From the NCBI RefSeq assembly GCF_004321985.1, contig NZ_SCQN01000017.1, positions 1 through 40,847 of the forward strand: DNA of 40,847 nt, given 5' to 3'. Shown here one piece after another: positions 1 through 8,759 of this stretch. The DNA comes from Castellaniella sp. GTDB lineage: Bacteria > Pseudomonadota > Gammaproteobacteria > Burkholderiales > Burkholderiaceae_B. The notes under the pieces are model-generated. The model was given only the letters and a program-made list of their open reading frames with translations. It ran no database searches and was not told where the DNA came from. A program made the position numbers and the translations under genes. Each line of letters opens with the position of its first letter. Positions within the stretch are counted from its first letter, which is position 1.

Positions 1-557
1 TGCAGCATGAGCTCGATCATTTTGCTCGCGCCGCGCACCTTGAGCCCCTTGACGTCGGCCGGAACCACGACGGCCTTGTCGCGCGATGCGACGCCGCCCG
101 CCTGCCAGATCCAGCTGACGATCACGACGCCGTGGTCTTCGAGATACTTTTCCAGCCACTTCCCGATGGGGGCGGATTCCCAGTTGTAGCCCTGCTTGTA
201 GTTCTTGATGAGCGCCGGCATGAGCGTCAGGTTCGTGGCTGGCAGCTTGCCGCCGGAATAGGCGAGCGGGTAGACCGCCATGTCCAGCGATCCGTTCGAC
301 ATGGCTTCGAACTGCTGGTTGGCCTTGAAGAGCGAGGCGCCCGGGTAGATCTGGAACTTGACGGCGCCGTTCGTACGCTTTTCGACTTCGGCCGCAAACT
401 TGCGGGCGACTTGATCGCGGAAGTCCGTATTGGCCGGAAACTGGTGCGAGATCTTGAGTGTCACGGGTGCCGCAACTGCCGGTACCGTGGGGAGCATCGA
501 CGCACAGACGCCGATTGCTGCGGACAGGATCAGCCCGCGAAATATCGCCTTTTTCAT
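1..557 (-). CDS. TRAP transporter substrate-binding protein, DctP family (3' end outside window)
   Basis: This is the N-terminal 185 residues of a periplasmic solute-binding protein that would feed a DctQ/DctM permease. Reading the minus strand from the ATG at 557 gives a signal peptide (MKKAIFRG, a hydrophobic stretch, then AVAA before PVTLKISHQFP). Typical DctP features follow: a QVARKFAAEVEKRTNG helix, the FQIYPGASLFKANQQFEAMSNGSLDMAVYPLAY core, and a later VKGLKVRG segment that precedes the substrate-binding Arg region. The ribosome binding site AAGGAGAC lies just upstream of the ATG. The gene runs off the left edge, so its permease partners and substrate cannot be seen. It is distinct from the complete DctP near 32.6 kb. 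The family call is secure; the ligand is unknown. Confidence 0.93.
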   Translation of the reverse strand, partial: MKKAIFRGLILSAAIGVCASMLPTVPAVAAPVTLKISHQFPANTDFRDQVARKFAAEVEKRTNGAVKFQIYPGASLFKANQQFEAMSNGSLDMAVYPLAYSGGKLPATNLTLMPALIKNYKQGYNWESAPIGKWLEKYLEDHGVVIVSWIWQAGGVASRDKAVVVPADVKGLKVRGASKMIELML

Positions 558-658
558 AACGTCTCCTTTGGTTCTTTAGTTATTTATTTCTTTGATCCTT
601 CGGGCCGTTGGCCTTCCGGACTCTTTCTGCAGCGGCTGTGGTCTCCGCCATTTTGATG

Positions 659-685
659 TTTGTGCGATCTTATGGACAGCACAAA
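659..685. promoter_or_regulatory. Inverted repeat TTTGTGC-N13-GCACAAA, operator candidate upstream of the TRAP gene
   Basis: Two exact 7-bp arms (659-665 and 679-685) have starts 20 bp apart, about two helical turns, and lie about 100 bp upstream of the DctP start at 557. The spacing suits a dimeric regulator. I cannot name the regulator and no regulator gene is adjacent in the window. The rest of the 558-865 gap is AT-richer and holds no convincing gene and no clear sigma-70 promoter by eye. Confidence 0.35.
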
Positions 686-865
686 GGTTACATTCTGCTG
701 GCTATTAGATTACAAACACCTGACAACTTACCTTTATTCTTTTATTGCCTGTGGCGGAATTCGCCTGACTGCCCAGACGATCGGCGGCACATCTCGAATC
801 CGGGCCGTTCAGCTCAACTACCTGGACCGTGCTTCTGTGGTCGGCGTGATTGAATCAGCAGTCGG

Positions 866-2215
866 TCACACTTCACTGCCCGTCTTCAGCTTCTTTTCGT
901 GTTTCGCCTGGTACATGGCCTGGTCGGCATGTTTGAGCATCTGTTGTGCTGTTTCGCCATGCTCGGGGTAATGCGCAATCCCGATGCTGGGCACGATGCT
1001 CAGCGTGTGGCCGTCGAGAGTGAACGGTCGGCTCATTGCGTCGTGGATTTTCGCCGCCACCACTGCGGCTTGGCCGGGTTCCAGTACACGCTGCAGGAGC
1101 ACCACGAATTCATCGCCGCCAATACGCGCCACTGTATCCGACTCACGCACACACCGCTTCAGGCGGCTGGCGACCTCTTGCAGCAACAGGTCGCCCACAC
1201 TATGGCCCAGGGTGTCATTGACCGGCTTGAATCGGTCCAGATCGAGATAGAGCACCGACAGCCGCTCGTGTTCCCGCCGCGCCATTGACAGAGCCGTCTT
1301 GAGTCGGTCGTACAGCAGCCCACGGTTGGGCAGCCCAGTGAGTTGATCGTATTGCGCCATGTGCTGAAGCCGGGCCTGCATTCGCTGGCCCTCTATGGCG
1401 GTGGCGATCTGGGTAGAGATGAACTGCAGCAACTCCTGATCCTTCTGGTTGTAGCGCACACCGCCCGGGTAGCTCTTCAGCACCAGCACGCCAATGGTGC
1501 CGTGATGCGATTTGAGCGGGACACCCAGTTGGCAGAGCGGCTTCGGGCCGACATGGATGCCCGGCTCGTCCGTGGTTTCCGTTGCCGGTGACAGCAGGAG
1601 CGGCTGGCCGCTTTGCAGGATCCTCGCGTACAGTGTCCCGGCCATTGGTTCATAGGGATCGGGCTTGCGGTCGTACTTGTCTGCGTGGTATGGGAAGCTC
1701 AGTAATCCCGTGCTCTTATCGTATAGTGCGACGGAAAAATTGTCCGCCGGAAGCAGGGTACCGACGATCTGATGGATGCGCCGAATCAGTGTGAGCAGGT
1801 CCTCGACTCCTTGAGAAGCTTCAGAGATCGCATAGAGCGAGGTCTGAATCGACTCGGCATGCTTGCGTTCAGTAATGTCGCGCGCCACGCCGATCCGGAC
1901 CTGGTCAGTCGGCGACCAGCGTGTTGCCCACATGAGATGGACGATCTGCCCGTCCTTGCGCAGATAGCGATTCTCGAAGTGGAGTTGAGGGTGGCCGGCC
2001 ATGATCTCGCCCACCGATTGTCGAGTTCGTTCGCGATCCTCCGGCAGCATGATGTCGAACATATTCATTCCGACCATTTCTTCAGGGGTATACCCGAAGA
2101 TGCGTTCGCATGCGGCGCTGGCGAACACGACACGTGCGTCGATGTCGACTGCAAACACCGCGTCTATGAGCAGATCGATGAAGTTGGCGTCGGGCGTGTA
2201 AGTTTTTTTCCGCAT
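866..2215 (-). CDS. PAS-GAF-GGDEF diguanylate cyclase
   Basis: This 449-residue protein is probably cytoplasmic, since no signal peptide or membrane segment is visible. Its domain order is a PAS domain with PAC motif (about 10-118, ending GVARDITERKHAE), a GAF domain (about 130-275), then a GGDEF domain (about 285-445). The active-site motif is an intact GGDEF at 366-370. An inhibitory I-site RESD sits at 357-360, the standard five residues upstream, so product-feedback-inhibited synthesis of cyclic di-GMP from GTP is expected. There is no EAL domain. The signals bound by PAS and GAF are unknown. The gene stands alone on the minus strand, and relic IS-type repeats lie directly upstream in its promoter region. 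Confidence 0.93.
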   Translation of the reverse strand: MRKKTYTPDANFIDLLIDAVFAVDIDARVVFASAACERIFGYTPEEMVGMNMFDIMLPEDRERTRQSVGEIMAGHPQLHFENRYLRKDGQIVHLMWATRWSPTDQVRIGVARDITERKHAESIQTSLYAISEASQGVEDLLTLIRRIHQIVGTLLPADNFSVALYDKSTGLLSFPYHADKYDRKPDPYEPMAGTLYARILQSGQPLLLSPATETTDEPGIHVGPKPLCQLGVPLKSHHGTIGVLVLKSYPGGVRYNQKDQELLQFISTQIATAIEGQRMQARLQHMAQYDQLTGLPNRGLLYDRLKTALSMARREHERLSVLYLDLDRFKPVNDTLGHSVGDLLLQEVASRLKRCVRESDTVARIGGDEFVVLLQRVLEPGQAAVVAAKIHDAMSRPFTLDGHTLSIVPSIGIAHYPEHGETAQQMLKHADQAMYQAKHEKKLKTGSEV

Positions 2216-2237
2216 GGGAAATCTTGGACCGTACCGT

Positions 2238-2305
2238 CAAGCATACTGTGGCCGTAGATTAAAGCATACGCTGGGATGACCGATGATGCGGAACTGTGGC
2301 CGCCA
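2238..2305. repeat. Relic of IS-type multiple terminal repeats (copy A)
   Basis: On the minus strand this stretch reads CAGCGTATGCTTTAAT, then CGGCCACAGTATGCTT, with a further CGGCCACAG upstream. The same blocks (TATGCTTTAA alternating with CGGCCAC) recur in the same orientation near 38.9 kb and nowhere else that I noticed. Tandem short repeats at an element end are typical of IS21-family insertion sequences, but no transposase of that family is nearby, so this would be a remnant. It overlaps the region where the promoter of the GGDEF gene should lie. Confidence 0.5.
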
Positions 2306-2389
2306 CGGCAAGGGGACTGAACCGGAGAGCCGCCTGCGGATTTACACTAGCTTGGCGGACGCTGTCCCTTTCGTCCTGAGGGTGCTTTC

Positions 2390-3073
2390 ATGAAACGTGC
2401 TTCATTTGGTCGCTTGCTGCCCAGAGTCGTCCTCTGGGCTTTTTCTACTGCTGTGGTGGCTACCGCAGGTCCTGTGCAGGCAGCGTCGGCGCCTGCGGCA
2501 GAGACTACGGCGGGTTCGCAGGCCGACGGCACTTCGGCGACCCCGCAGGTGCAGGCGCTCTGGGAGCAGGTCACTCATTCGAAGTACATCATCCAGGGGG
2601 CTAGCGACAGCACAAAGAAGGCAACCCTCTATGCTTTTTTTGACCCCAACTGCATCTTTTGTCATCTGAGTTGGAAGCTCTCGCGCCACTACTACCAAGA
2701 AGGCTTGCAGGTGCGGTGGATTCCAGTTGCCTTCCTCATGACGGACAGCGCGCCCAAGGCGGCTTGGGTGTTGCTGAGCGCCGATCCTTCCCAGGCGCTA
2801 GCCGAGGGTGAGGAGGGATGGAAGGGGCTGGAAGATGGGGGCGGAGCCTTCAAGCAAGGCCCTGTGACTGCAGAGATCCAGAAGACTCTGGCTCGCAACA
2901 AGAAACTGTTCATCGATCTGGGGCTGACCGGAACGCCGGGCTTCGTCTACAAGGACCCGGTGGGGATCGTTCACACCGCGTCGGGTGTCTCGAGCAAGCA
3001 TATGTTTGCGAATATGGCAGGTCTTCCTGCTGTGCCGGTGGATGATCCCGATCTGGAACGCATTCCCAATTAG
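2390..3073 (+). CDS. DsbG/DsbC-like periplasmic thiol:disulfide interchange protein
   Basis: This 227-residue exported protein has the thioredoxin fold. A signal peptide is visible (basic start, hydrophobic residues about 13-26, VQAAS cleavage region). An alanine-rich linker is followed by YIIQGASD and the active site DPNCIFCH, with Cys88 and Cys91. GLTGTPGFVYKD near the C-terminus supplies the cis-proline loop. The pattern matches the catalytic domain of DsbG-type isomerases. However, the N-terminal dimerisation domain of DsbC/DsbG (about 60 residues) seems to be absent: only a low-complexity linker lies between the signal peptide and the catalytic domain. It could therefore act as a monomeric oxidase or reductase. 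The start follows a GAGGG ribosome binding site. The gene stands alone. Confidence 0.85.
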   Translation: MKRASFGRLLPRVVLWAFSTAVVATAGPVQAASAPAAETTAGSQADGTSATPQVQALWEQVTHSKYIIQGASDSTKKATLYAFFDPNCIFCHLSWKLSRHYYQEGLQVRWIPVAFLMTDSAPKAAWVLLSADPSQALAEGEEGWKGLEDGGGAFKQGPVTAEIQKTLARNKKLFIDLGLTGTPGFVYKDPVGIVHTASGVSSKHMFANMAGLPAVPVDDPDLERIPN

Positions 3074-3119
3074 CGGGATTCTGATTTTTGATGGCAGGAC
3101 TTCGATCTCTGGCGCACCC

Positions 3120-3908
3120 TCACAGCCAGGGGGCCAGAGTCTTGTCGGCGACGTCGGCCCAGCCCTGATTGGCTGTCGGATTGGCCGGGCTGGGGTGCAG
3201 CAGATAGGCTGTGGGCACATTGCTGCGGCCCGTGTCTGTAATGATCTGCGCGCGGCTGTGGGCAAAGCGGCCGATGCCCACCACCGCGCGTGGCCTGATT
3301 GCGTGGATGACGGCGCCCAGCGCTGCATCACAGATGCCGAATAACGGCTCGCGTTCGGCTTTGTGCAATTGTTCCGGGACCAGGTTGCGGTTATTGCGCA
3401 GAAACAGCAAGGGGCAGTAATTCCAGACAAAGATGTCCTGAAAGAATCGGTCGGGGCTGTGAAAGCGTCGCTGCGCCCAGCCCCAGAAGCGATCCCCGCT
3501 GCCTTCGCTGCGGTGGCAGGCAAAGCCGGTGATCGGGTACTTGTCGTGTTGATCCGGTAGCGGGCCGCCCAGGGGTTCTTCGATCTTCAGCCAGTCGCGT
3601 GCCACGGAGACCTCGCCAAAGGGAACCCCGGTCTGGGCCATGCCCCAAGGACCAGGATTCATTCCGACCAGCAGGATCCGACCCTTCCGGCTGCCATATC
3701 GCTGCAAGTATTCGCGGTGTGCCGACCACATGTAGATCAGCGGGTTGTAGACGTGGCTGGCGCTGGGAAATGCCAGCACCTGCAGGCTGCCCGCCAATAC
3801 GCGCGCGATGGCTGTGCTGGTGTTGTCCGAGTCGGAGTCGGATCTTGAGTGCTCTTCTGTATGTAGAGATGAACTTGTAGTTGAAATGCGAGGATCAGAC
3901 CGATCCAT
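3120..3908 (-). CDS. SMUG1-type single-strand-selective uracil-DNA glycosylase
   Basis: This 262-residue cytoplasmic base-excision repair enzyme would remove uracil and oxidised pyrimidines from DNA. The family 3 signature is clear. Motif 1 is GMNPGPWGMAQTGVPFG, with the catalytic-type Asn at about residue 84. Motif 2 is HPSPANPTANQGW, with His238. VWNYCPLLFL and GIGRFAH lie between them. The first 35 residues are Ser/Asp-rich and not part of the fold. Its ATG overlaps the end of the upstream P-type ATPase gene (TGACATG, one base between stop and start), so translation is probably coupled. SMUG1 proteins are best known from vertebrates and are patchily distributed in bacteria. Confidence 0.92.
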   Translation of the reverse strand: MDRSDPRISTTSSSLHTEEHSRSDSDSDNTSTAIARVLAGSLQVLAFPSASHVYNPLIYMWSAHREYLQRYGSRKGRILLVGMNPGPWGMAQTGVPFGEVSVARDWLKIEEPLGGPLPDQHDKYPITGFACHRSEGSGDRFWGWAQRRFHSPDRFFQDIFVWNYCPLLFLRNNRNLVPEQLHKAEREPLFGICDAALGAVIHAIRPRAVVGIGRFAHSRAQIITDTGRSNVPTAYLLHPSPANPTANQGWADVADKTLAPWL

Positions 3909-3909
3909 G

Positions 3910-6492
3910 TCATTGACTCCCGATTTTGCGGTACGTAAAAGATGCGCCTGATGACGCGGCTCGTGCCATCAGGGGCTTGCAGCCTTCGAGTATCAGAAGC
4001 AGTCCGACACCCAGGCCCAAGGCCAGGAGCATGTCGTTTCGGGTAATCGAGCCGAACATCAGGAGTGCCTGGGCTTGTGGCAGTAACAAAACCAGTCCGG
4101 CCACGCAGGCCACCGCGATCACAACATACCCCAGGGCGGCATTCTTGCGAAGGAAAGCATCGCGTAGCGATGCCTGAAAAGAGCGATTCACCAGGATCAG
4201 CGCCACGAACTGGGCCACCAAGCCGAAAAAGACCAGGGCCCGGACTTCAACCTCTGGTGCGCCCGCCCAGGTTTTTGTAAGAAAAACGGCTCCCAGCATT
4301 GTGAAGGCAACAGTGCCCTGCATGATGCTCCAGACCAGCATGGGGGCTGAGAACATACGTTCAGCCGGGGCACGTGGTGCTCGCTCCATGACGTCGTCCT
4401 CCGCACGTTCGGCTTCGAACACGAGCGCACAGACCGGGTCGATCACCATTTCGAGCAGGGCAATATGAATCGGCCCCAACAGGATGGGCAGGCCGAAGAA
4501 CAGCGGTAGAAGGGCCAGCCCGGCAATCGGTATATGGACGGCGAAAATAAATGCCATGGCCTTGCGGATATTGTCGTAGATTCTCCGCCCCAGCCGGGCG
4601 GACTGGACGATTGCCGCAAAATCATCGTTGAGCAGCACCAATGCGGAGGCCTCACGCGCGACATCCGTCCCCCGTCCGCCCATTGCAATGCCGATATGCG
4701 CTGCTTTGAGTGATGGCGCGTCGTTGACACCGTCACCGGTCATCGCAACGACCTCACCGCATGCCTTGAATACCTGGACGATTCGCAGTTTCTGCTGGGG
4801 CATGATCCGCGCGAATACCGTGACCCTCTTCAATCGTTCGGCGAGCTGCTCGTCGTCGAGAGCTTCCAGATCGCTTCCTGTCAGTACCTCTCCATCTTTG
4901 ATGCCGGCTTGTGAGGCGATCGATCGAGCTGTGGCGGCATAGTCGCCTGTGATCATCACAACTCGGATCCCGGCCCGGCGGCATTCGGCGATGGCGCCCG
5001 GCACACTGGCGCGTAGCGGGTCGGCCAATCCGACCAAACCGGTGAGTGTATAGCGATAGCCCAGTTGTGAATCCGCCCACTGGCGGTCAGGCGCCGTTGA
5101 CGTCGCTACTGCCAGCACGCGTATTCCGCGCGTGGCCATCTCCTCGACGGCTTTCAGTACTTTTTGTGTTGCGTCAGTCGACAGGTGGCATAGGCGGATG
5201 ATCGATTCTGGTGCCCCTTTGGCGCAGATGGTCAGTTCCTGGCCGTTATCCCAAATGTTCGACATTGCCAGCAGATCAGGTCTCAATCCATAGCTGTGGA
5301 TTGGCAGGGTGCCGGAGGATTCGGTGTGTGCGAAAGTATCGCGGGCGTTGTGAAGTGCGACCTCCATGGGGTCGGATGGATGAGGAGCGCTGGCCAGTGC
5401 TGCTGTTTCGATGAGCTTGCGGCAATCATCGGAGACGGGCTTTCCATGTTCGAGTATGACTGCCTCGCCCAGCGGGAGCCAGACTTGCGCAAGCGCCATA
5501 CGGTTTTCCGTGAGTGTGCCTGTCTTGTCGGTGCAAAGCACCGTTGCCGAGCCTAGCGTCTCGATCGCTGCCGCACGTCGGGTCAATACGCCGACTTTTC
5601 CTATCCGCCAGGCGCCCATCGCCAAGAATACAGCCAGCACGACAGGAAATTCTTCAGGAAGCAGTGACATGCCGACGGCGATCCCAGCCAGCATTGCTTC
5701 CAGCCATTCACCGTGCAACAGCCCGTAAAGCGCCACGACCAGACATGCTACCAAGATGCCTCCGACCGCACACCAGGTAACGATCCGAGTGATTTCGCGC
5801 CGTAGGCGGGGAGCTTCGACGTCCAATCCCGTCAGCGACTGGCCGATTTTGCCGATTTCAGTGCGTGCGCCGGTGGCCACGACGCAGGCGACTCCGCTGC
5901 CGCGGATGACGAGTGAGCCTGAGTAGACATACGGCTGGCCTTCGCCGCCCGGGTGCAGTCCCACGGATTCGCCGGGTGGTTCGGTTGGCGAAGCACTGGC
6001 CACCTTGCCGACAGGCAATGACTCTCCAGTCAGTAGCGATTCGTCGACTTGCAGGTCGGCTGCGTCGATGAGGATTGCATCAGCGGCAATCCGGTCGCCC
6101 TCTTGCAGTACCAGCAGGTCGCCTCGCACGACCTCCCGGCCGGCAATGCGTACTCGCGCACCCTCGCGAATGACGAGGGCGCGGGGTGAAGATAGATCGC
6201 GTAATGCTTCGAGGGCCCGTTCGGAACGGGTTTCCTGAACGGCCGTGATGACGATCGAGAAAAGGGCAAAGATGAGAAGGATGAACGCTTCGGTGCGGTC
6301 GCCAAGGAGCAGATAGACGAATCCGCCCGCCAGCAGCAGCATAAGCATCGGTTCGCGCAGGACGTCCAGCACGATGCGAAATACCGAGCGCTTGCCGGCT
6401 TGGGGTAATTCATTGGGGCCTTCAAGGCGTAACCGCGTACTCGCCAAGTCAGTGGTCAGGCCATGATGCTGAGTGTCACCGGCTGTTCTCAT
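3910..6492 (-). CDS. Cation-translocating P-type ATPase (P2-like)
   Basis: This 860-residue inner-membrane ion pump carries every P-type hallmark: actuator TGES at about 155-158, PEEFP in TM4 (about 279-283), phosphorylation site DKTGTLT with Asp322, and hinge MTGDGVNDAP. A six-helix C-terminal domain follows, beginning after IRKAMAFIFAVHIPIAG. There is no heavy-metal CPC motif and no N-terminal CxxC domain, so it belongs with the P2 (Ca2+/Na+/Mn2+-like) pumps. PEEFP replaces the usual PEGLP or PEGLPA, which leaves the transported ion uncertain. It is the first gene of a unit with the uracil-DNA glycosylase. Its position in a stress block with a second, MgtA-type ATPase resembles low-oxygen loci of other Burkholderiales. 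Confidence 0.92.
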   Translation of the reverse strand: MRTAGDTQHHGLTTDLASTRLRLEGPNELPQAGKRSVFRIVLDVLREPMLMLLLAGGFVYLLLGDRTEAFILLIFALFSIVITAVQETRSERALEALRDLSSPRALVIREGARVRIAGREVVRGDLLVLQEGDRIAADAILIDAADLQVDESLLTGESLPVGKVASASPTEPPGESVGLHPGGEGQPYVYSGSLVIRGSGVACVVATGARTEIGKIGQSLTGLDVEAPRLRREITRIVTWCAVGGILVACLVVALYGLLHGEWLEAMLAGIAVGMSLLPEEFPVVLAVFLAMGAWRIGKVGVLTRRAAAIETLGSATVLCTDKTGTLTENRMALAQVWLPLGEAVILEHGKPVSDDCRKLIETAALASAPHPSDPMEVALHNARDTFAHTESSGTLPIHSYGLRPDLLAMSNIWDNGQELTICAKGAPESIIRLCHLSTDATQKVLKAVEEMATRGIRVLAVATSTAPDRQWADSQLGYRYTLTGLVGLADPLRASVPGAIAECRRAGIRVVMITGDYAATARSIASQAGIKDGEVLTGSDLEALDDEQLAERLKRVTVFARIMPQQKLRIVQVFKACGEVVAMTGDGVNDAPSLKAAHIGIAMGGRGTDVAREASALVLLNDDFAAIVQSARLGRRIYDNIRKAMAFIFAVHIPIAGLALLPLFFGLPILLGPIHIALLEMVIDPVCALVFEAERAEDDVMERAPRAPAERMFSAPMLVWSIMQGTVAFTMLGAVFLTKTWAGAPEVEVRALVFFGLVAQFVALILVNRSFQASLRDAFLRKNAALGYVVIAVACVAGLVLLLPQAQALLMFGSITRNDMLLALGLGVGLLLILEGCKPLMARAASSGASFTYRKIGSQ

Positions 6493-6851
6493 GCTTCGTG
6501 AGTCCTTTTTGGCAACTCTATCAGAGCGACTGGTGGAGAATTCTGGAATGGCATCATCAACCGGGTCTGACGATATCGACGGAGATCTCCACTTTCAGTG
6601 GACAGGAAGCTGACCTTCAGTCTGGACAATAGCCCTTGGATGCATGCTACTACGGCAGTCGCCTTTTGGACGGTCCCTGGGACAGACCTTGGCGGCGGCG
6701 AAGACAATTTTCCTGATGGGGAGCACCAGGAAATGTAGAATGGGGCCGTCAAACCCAGAAGGGTCGGCATACAGTTGCGCACCACAGCCCATGATCACTG
6801 GGGAGGGCACGCACAAGAAACCTGGACTCATGTCGATCGTCGACCAAGACA
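6493..6851. other. Divergent intergenic region between ATPase and MBL nuclease genes
   Basis: This roughly 360-bp spacer must hold the promoters of both divergent genes. I found no TTGA-N6-(T/G)CAA site of the kind seen upstream of neighbouring operons, and no terminator or RNA gene. The open frames in it have no recognisable content. Confidence 0.5.
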
Positions 6852-8216
6852 ATGACTACGTTATCGCTGACCTGCCTGGGTGCCGCGGGCACCGTCACCG
6901 GATCCAAGCATCTGTTGACTCACGACAAGACCCGCATCTTGGTCGATTGCGGCTTGTTTCAGGGGTTGGCGAACCTGCGTGAGCTCAACTGGGAGCGCTT
7001 GCCTGTTGAGCCGCGTCACATCGACGCAGTCGTGCTGACCCATGGGCATCTGGATCATTGCGGCTATCTGCCACGGCTGGCGCTCGATGGTTTCTCCGGT
7101 CCAATTTACGCTACCCCGGCCACTTGCGACGTGGCTGCCCTGATCCTGCGCGATAGCGCGTTCCTCCAGGAGAAGGACGCTGATTTCGCCAACCGCAAGG
7201 GTTTCAGCAAGCACCATCCGGCACTGCCGCTCTACGGACCCGCCGATGCCGAACATGCGATCCGGCTGTTCACTGCGACTGCACTCCATCGCGAGCAGAC
7301 GCTGGCGGGGGAGGCGAGGCTCCTGTTGCGCCGTACGGGCCACATCCTTGGCGCTGCCAGCGCCCAGATCGACATCGGCGGGAAACGCATCGTATTCTCG
7401 GGTGATCTGGGCCGCTACGATGATTATGTGATGCACGATCCTGAGCCCGTGCCAGAAGCGGACTATATCGTGATCGAGTCCACCTACGGTGATCGCCTGC
7501 ATGCGTCCACCGATCCAGTGGAGGCATTGGGCGCCGTCATCGACCGCACGGTCAAACGTGGTGGCACGGTGGTGGTGCCCGCTTTCGCTGTCGGTCGTGC
7601 CCAGCTGTTGATCTATAGCATGTGGCTGCTGCGCCGGTCTGGAAAGCTGCGGAACATCCCGGTCTACTTGGACAGCCCGATGGCAACCAGCGCCAGCGAA
7701 CTGATGCACGCTTACCCCGATGACCACAAGCTGCCGACAGGGGAATACGAGGCCGCCTGCGCTGAGGTCATCTGCACGCGCGATGTCCAGGAGTCGAAGG
7801 CGTTGTCTGCCAGCCGCTATCCCAAAGTGATCATTTCCGCCAGCGGCATGGCGACAGGTGGGCGTGTATTGCATCACATCGCGGCATTTGCCCCGGACCA
7901 CCACAACACGCTGTTGTTCAGCGGCTTTCAAGCCGCCGGGACGCGCGGCCGCAAACTGCTGCAGGGGGCGCGGGAGACCAAGATCCACGGGCAGTGGATT
8001 CCCGTGAACGCCGAAGTCACCGAATTGCCGTCGTTGTCCGCGCATGCCGATAGTGCAGATCTCATGCGTTGGCTGTCTGGCTTTCAGAAGCCACCCCGGC
8101 GTGTATTCATTGTTCATGGGGAACCTGACGCTTCCGAGGCGCTGCGCGAACGTATTCGGCGCGACCTCGGTTGGGAGGCTATCGCGCCGCGCCAGGATCA
8201 GGTGTGCTTGTTGTGA
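6852..8216 (+). CDS. MBL-fold / beta-CASP metallo-ribonuclease
   Basis: This 454-residue cytoplasmic protein belongs to the CPSF/RNase J-like metallo-beta-lactamase superfamily. Metal-binding motif 2 is THGHLDHCGYLP (His64, His66, Asp68, His69). Later motifs are SGDLGRYD and the beta-CASP markers ESTYGDR, VVPAFAVGRAQ, PVYLDSPMA and ISASGMATGGRVLHH, and a final SLSAHADS and VFIVHGEP. Such proteins act as zinc-dependent endo- or exonucleases on RNA. In bacteria this short form is often found next to low-oxygen stress genes. It is encoded opposite to the surrounding genes. The ribosome binding site is weak. The physiological RNA target is unknown. Confidence 0.93.
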   Translation: MTTLSLTCLGAAGTVTGSKHLLTHDKTRILVDCGLFQGLANLRELNWERLPVEPRHIDAVVLTHGHLDHCGYLPRLALDGFSGPIYATPATCDVAALILRDSAFLQEKDADFANRKGFSKHHPALPLYGPADAEHAIRLFTATALHREQTLAGEARLLLRRTGHILGAASAQIDIGGKRIVFSGDLGRYDDYVMHDPEPVPEADYIVIESTYGDRLHASTDPVEALGAVIDRTVKRGGTVVVPAFAVGRAQLLIYSMWLLRRSGKLRNIPVYLDSPMATSASELMHAYPDDHKLPTGEYEAACAEVICTRDVQESKALSASRYPKVIISASGMATGGRVLHHIAAFAPDHHNTLLFSGFQAAGTRGRKLLQGARETKIHGQWIPVNAEVTELPSLSAHADSADLMRWLSGFQKPPRRVFIVHGEPDASEALRERIRRDLGWEAIAPRQDQVCLL

Positions 8217-8308
8217 TATGGAACCGAGCGGGAACGGGCGCGTCGGCCCGGTCGCCGAGAATTGAGTAGAGGCTGCCGGTCGCCGGTTCTCCCCACTCTT
8301 TTATCAGC

Positions 8309-8707
8309 CTATTCCATACGCTCGCTTCCATCCCCCGCCGATGGCGCCGTTCGCCTGCTCTCACAGTCTGCGCACCGGACAGAGGCCGGTAGTGCAAGGA
8401 GCCGCGCACGCATGATTGGCCTGCCGCAATCCATACAGATTCCGTACCGGCCCTCGCTCATCCTGGATTCGGCCTCCTCGATTGAACGCAATTGTTCTTC
8501 ATCAATTGCGATCTCCGAGCGTCGTAGTTCCTCGATCCTGGTGATCTCTGATACATCGGAGCCGAACCCTCCTTCGGCCTCCCGGGCTTCGTGTGCCGCT
8601 TGGATGTCGGCCTCGGCAGTCCGGATTTCGTCCATCAGCCGGGCCCTTGTCTGGACAAGCAGGATGTGCAGTTCCTGAATATCGCTGCTGGAAAGATGCT
8701 TCGTCAT
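8309..8707 (-). CDS. DksA/TraR-family zinc-finger protein
   Basis: This 132-residue protein of the DksA/TraR family would bind RNA polymerase through its secondary channel. An N-terminal coiled coil (about 8-85, rich in Glu/Arg/Ala) is followed by a four-cysteine zinc finger with C91-x2-C94 and C112-x2-C115 (CMDCGRPI ... RCADC). The coiled-coil tip lacks the obvious DxxDxA of classical DksA, so it is probably a paralogue rather than DksA itself. It lies about 50 bp downstream of hsp20 on the same strand and is probably cotranscribed with it, placing it under the FNR-like box at 9342-9355. Confidence 0.9.
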   Translation of the reverse strand: MTKHLSSSDIQELHILLVQTRARLMDEIRTAEADIQAAHEAREAEGGFGSDVSEITRIEELRRSEIAIDEEQLRSIEEAESRMSEGRYGICMDCGRPIMRARLLALPASVRCADCESRRTAPSAGDGSERME

Positions 8708-8759
8708 TTCTCAACCATCTTTATGAGGAAGGCAGGGATGGCGCCGTCAGGCCATGCCG

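Noticed and set aside
6861-8117. 418-residue open frame antisense to the MBL nuclease
   Set aside because: It is a high-GC shadow of a clearly conserved gene and has no recognisable motif.
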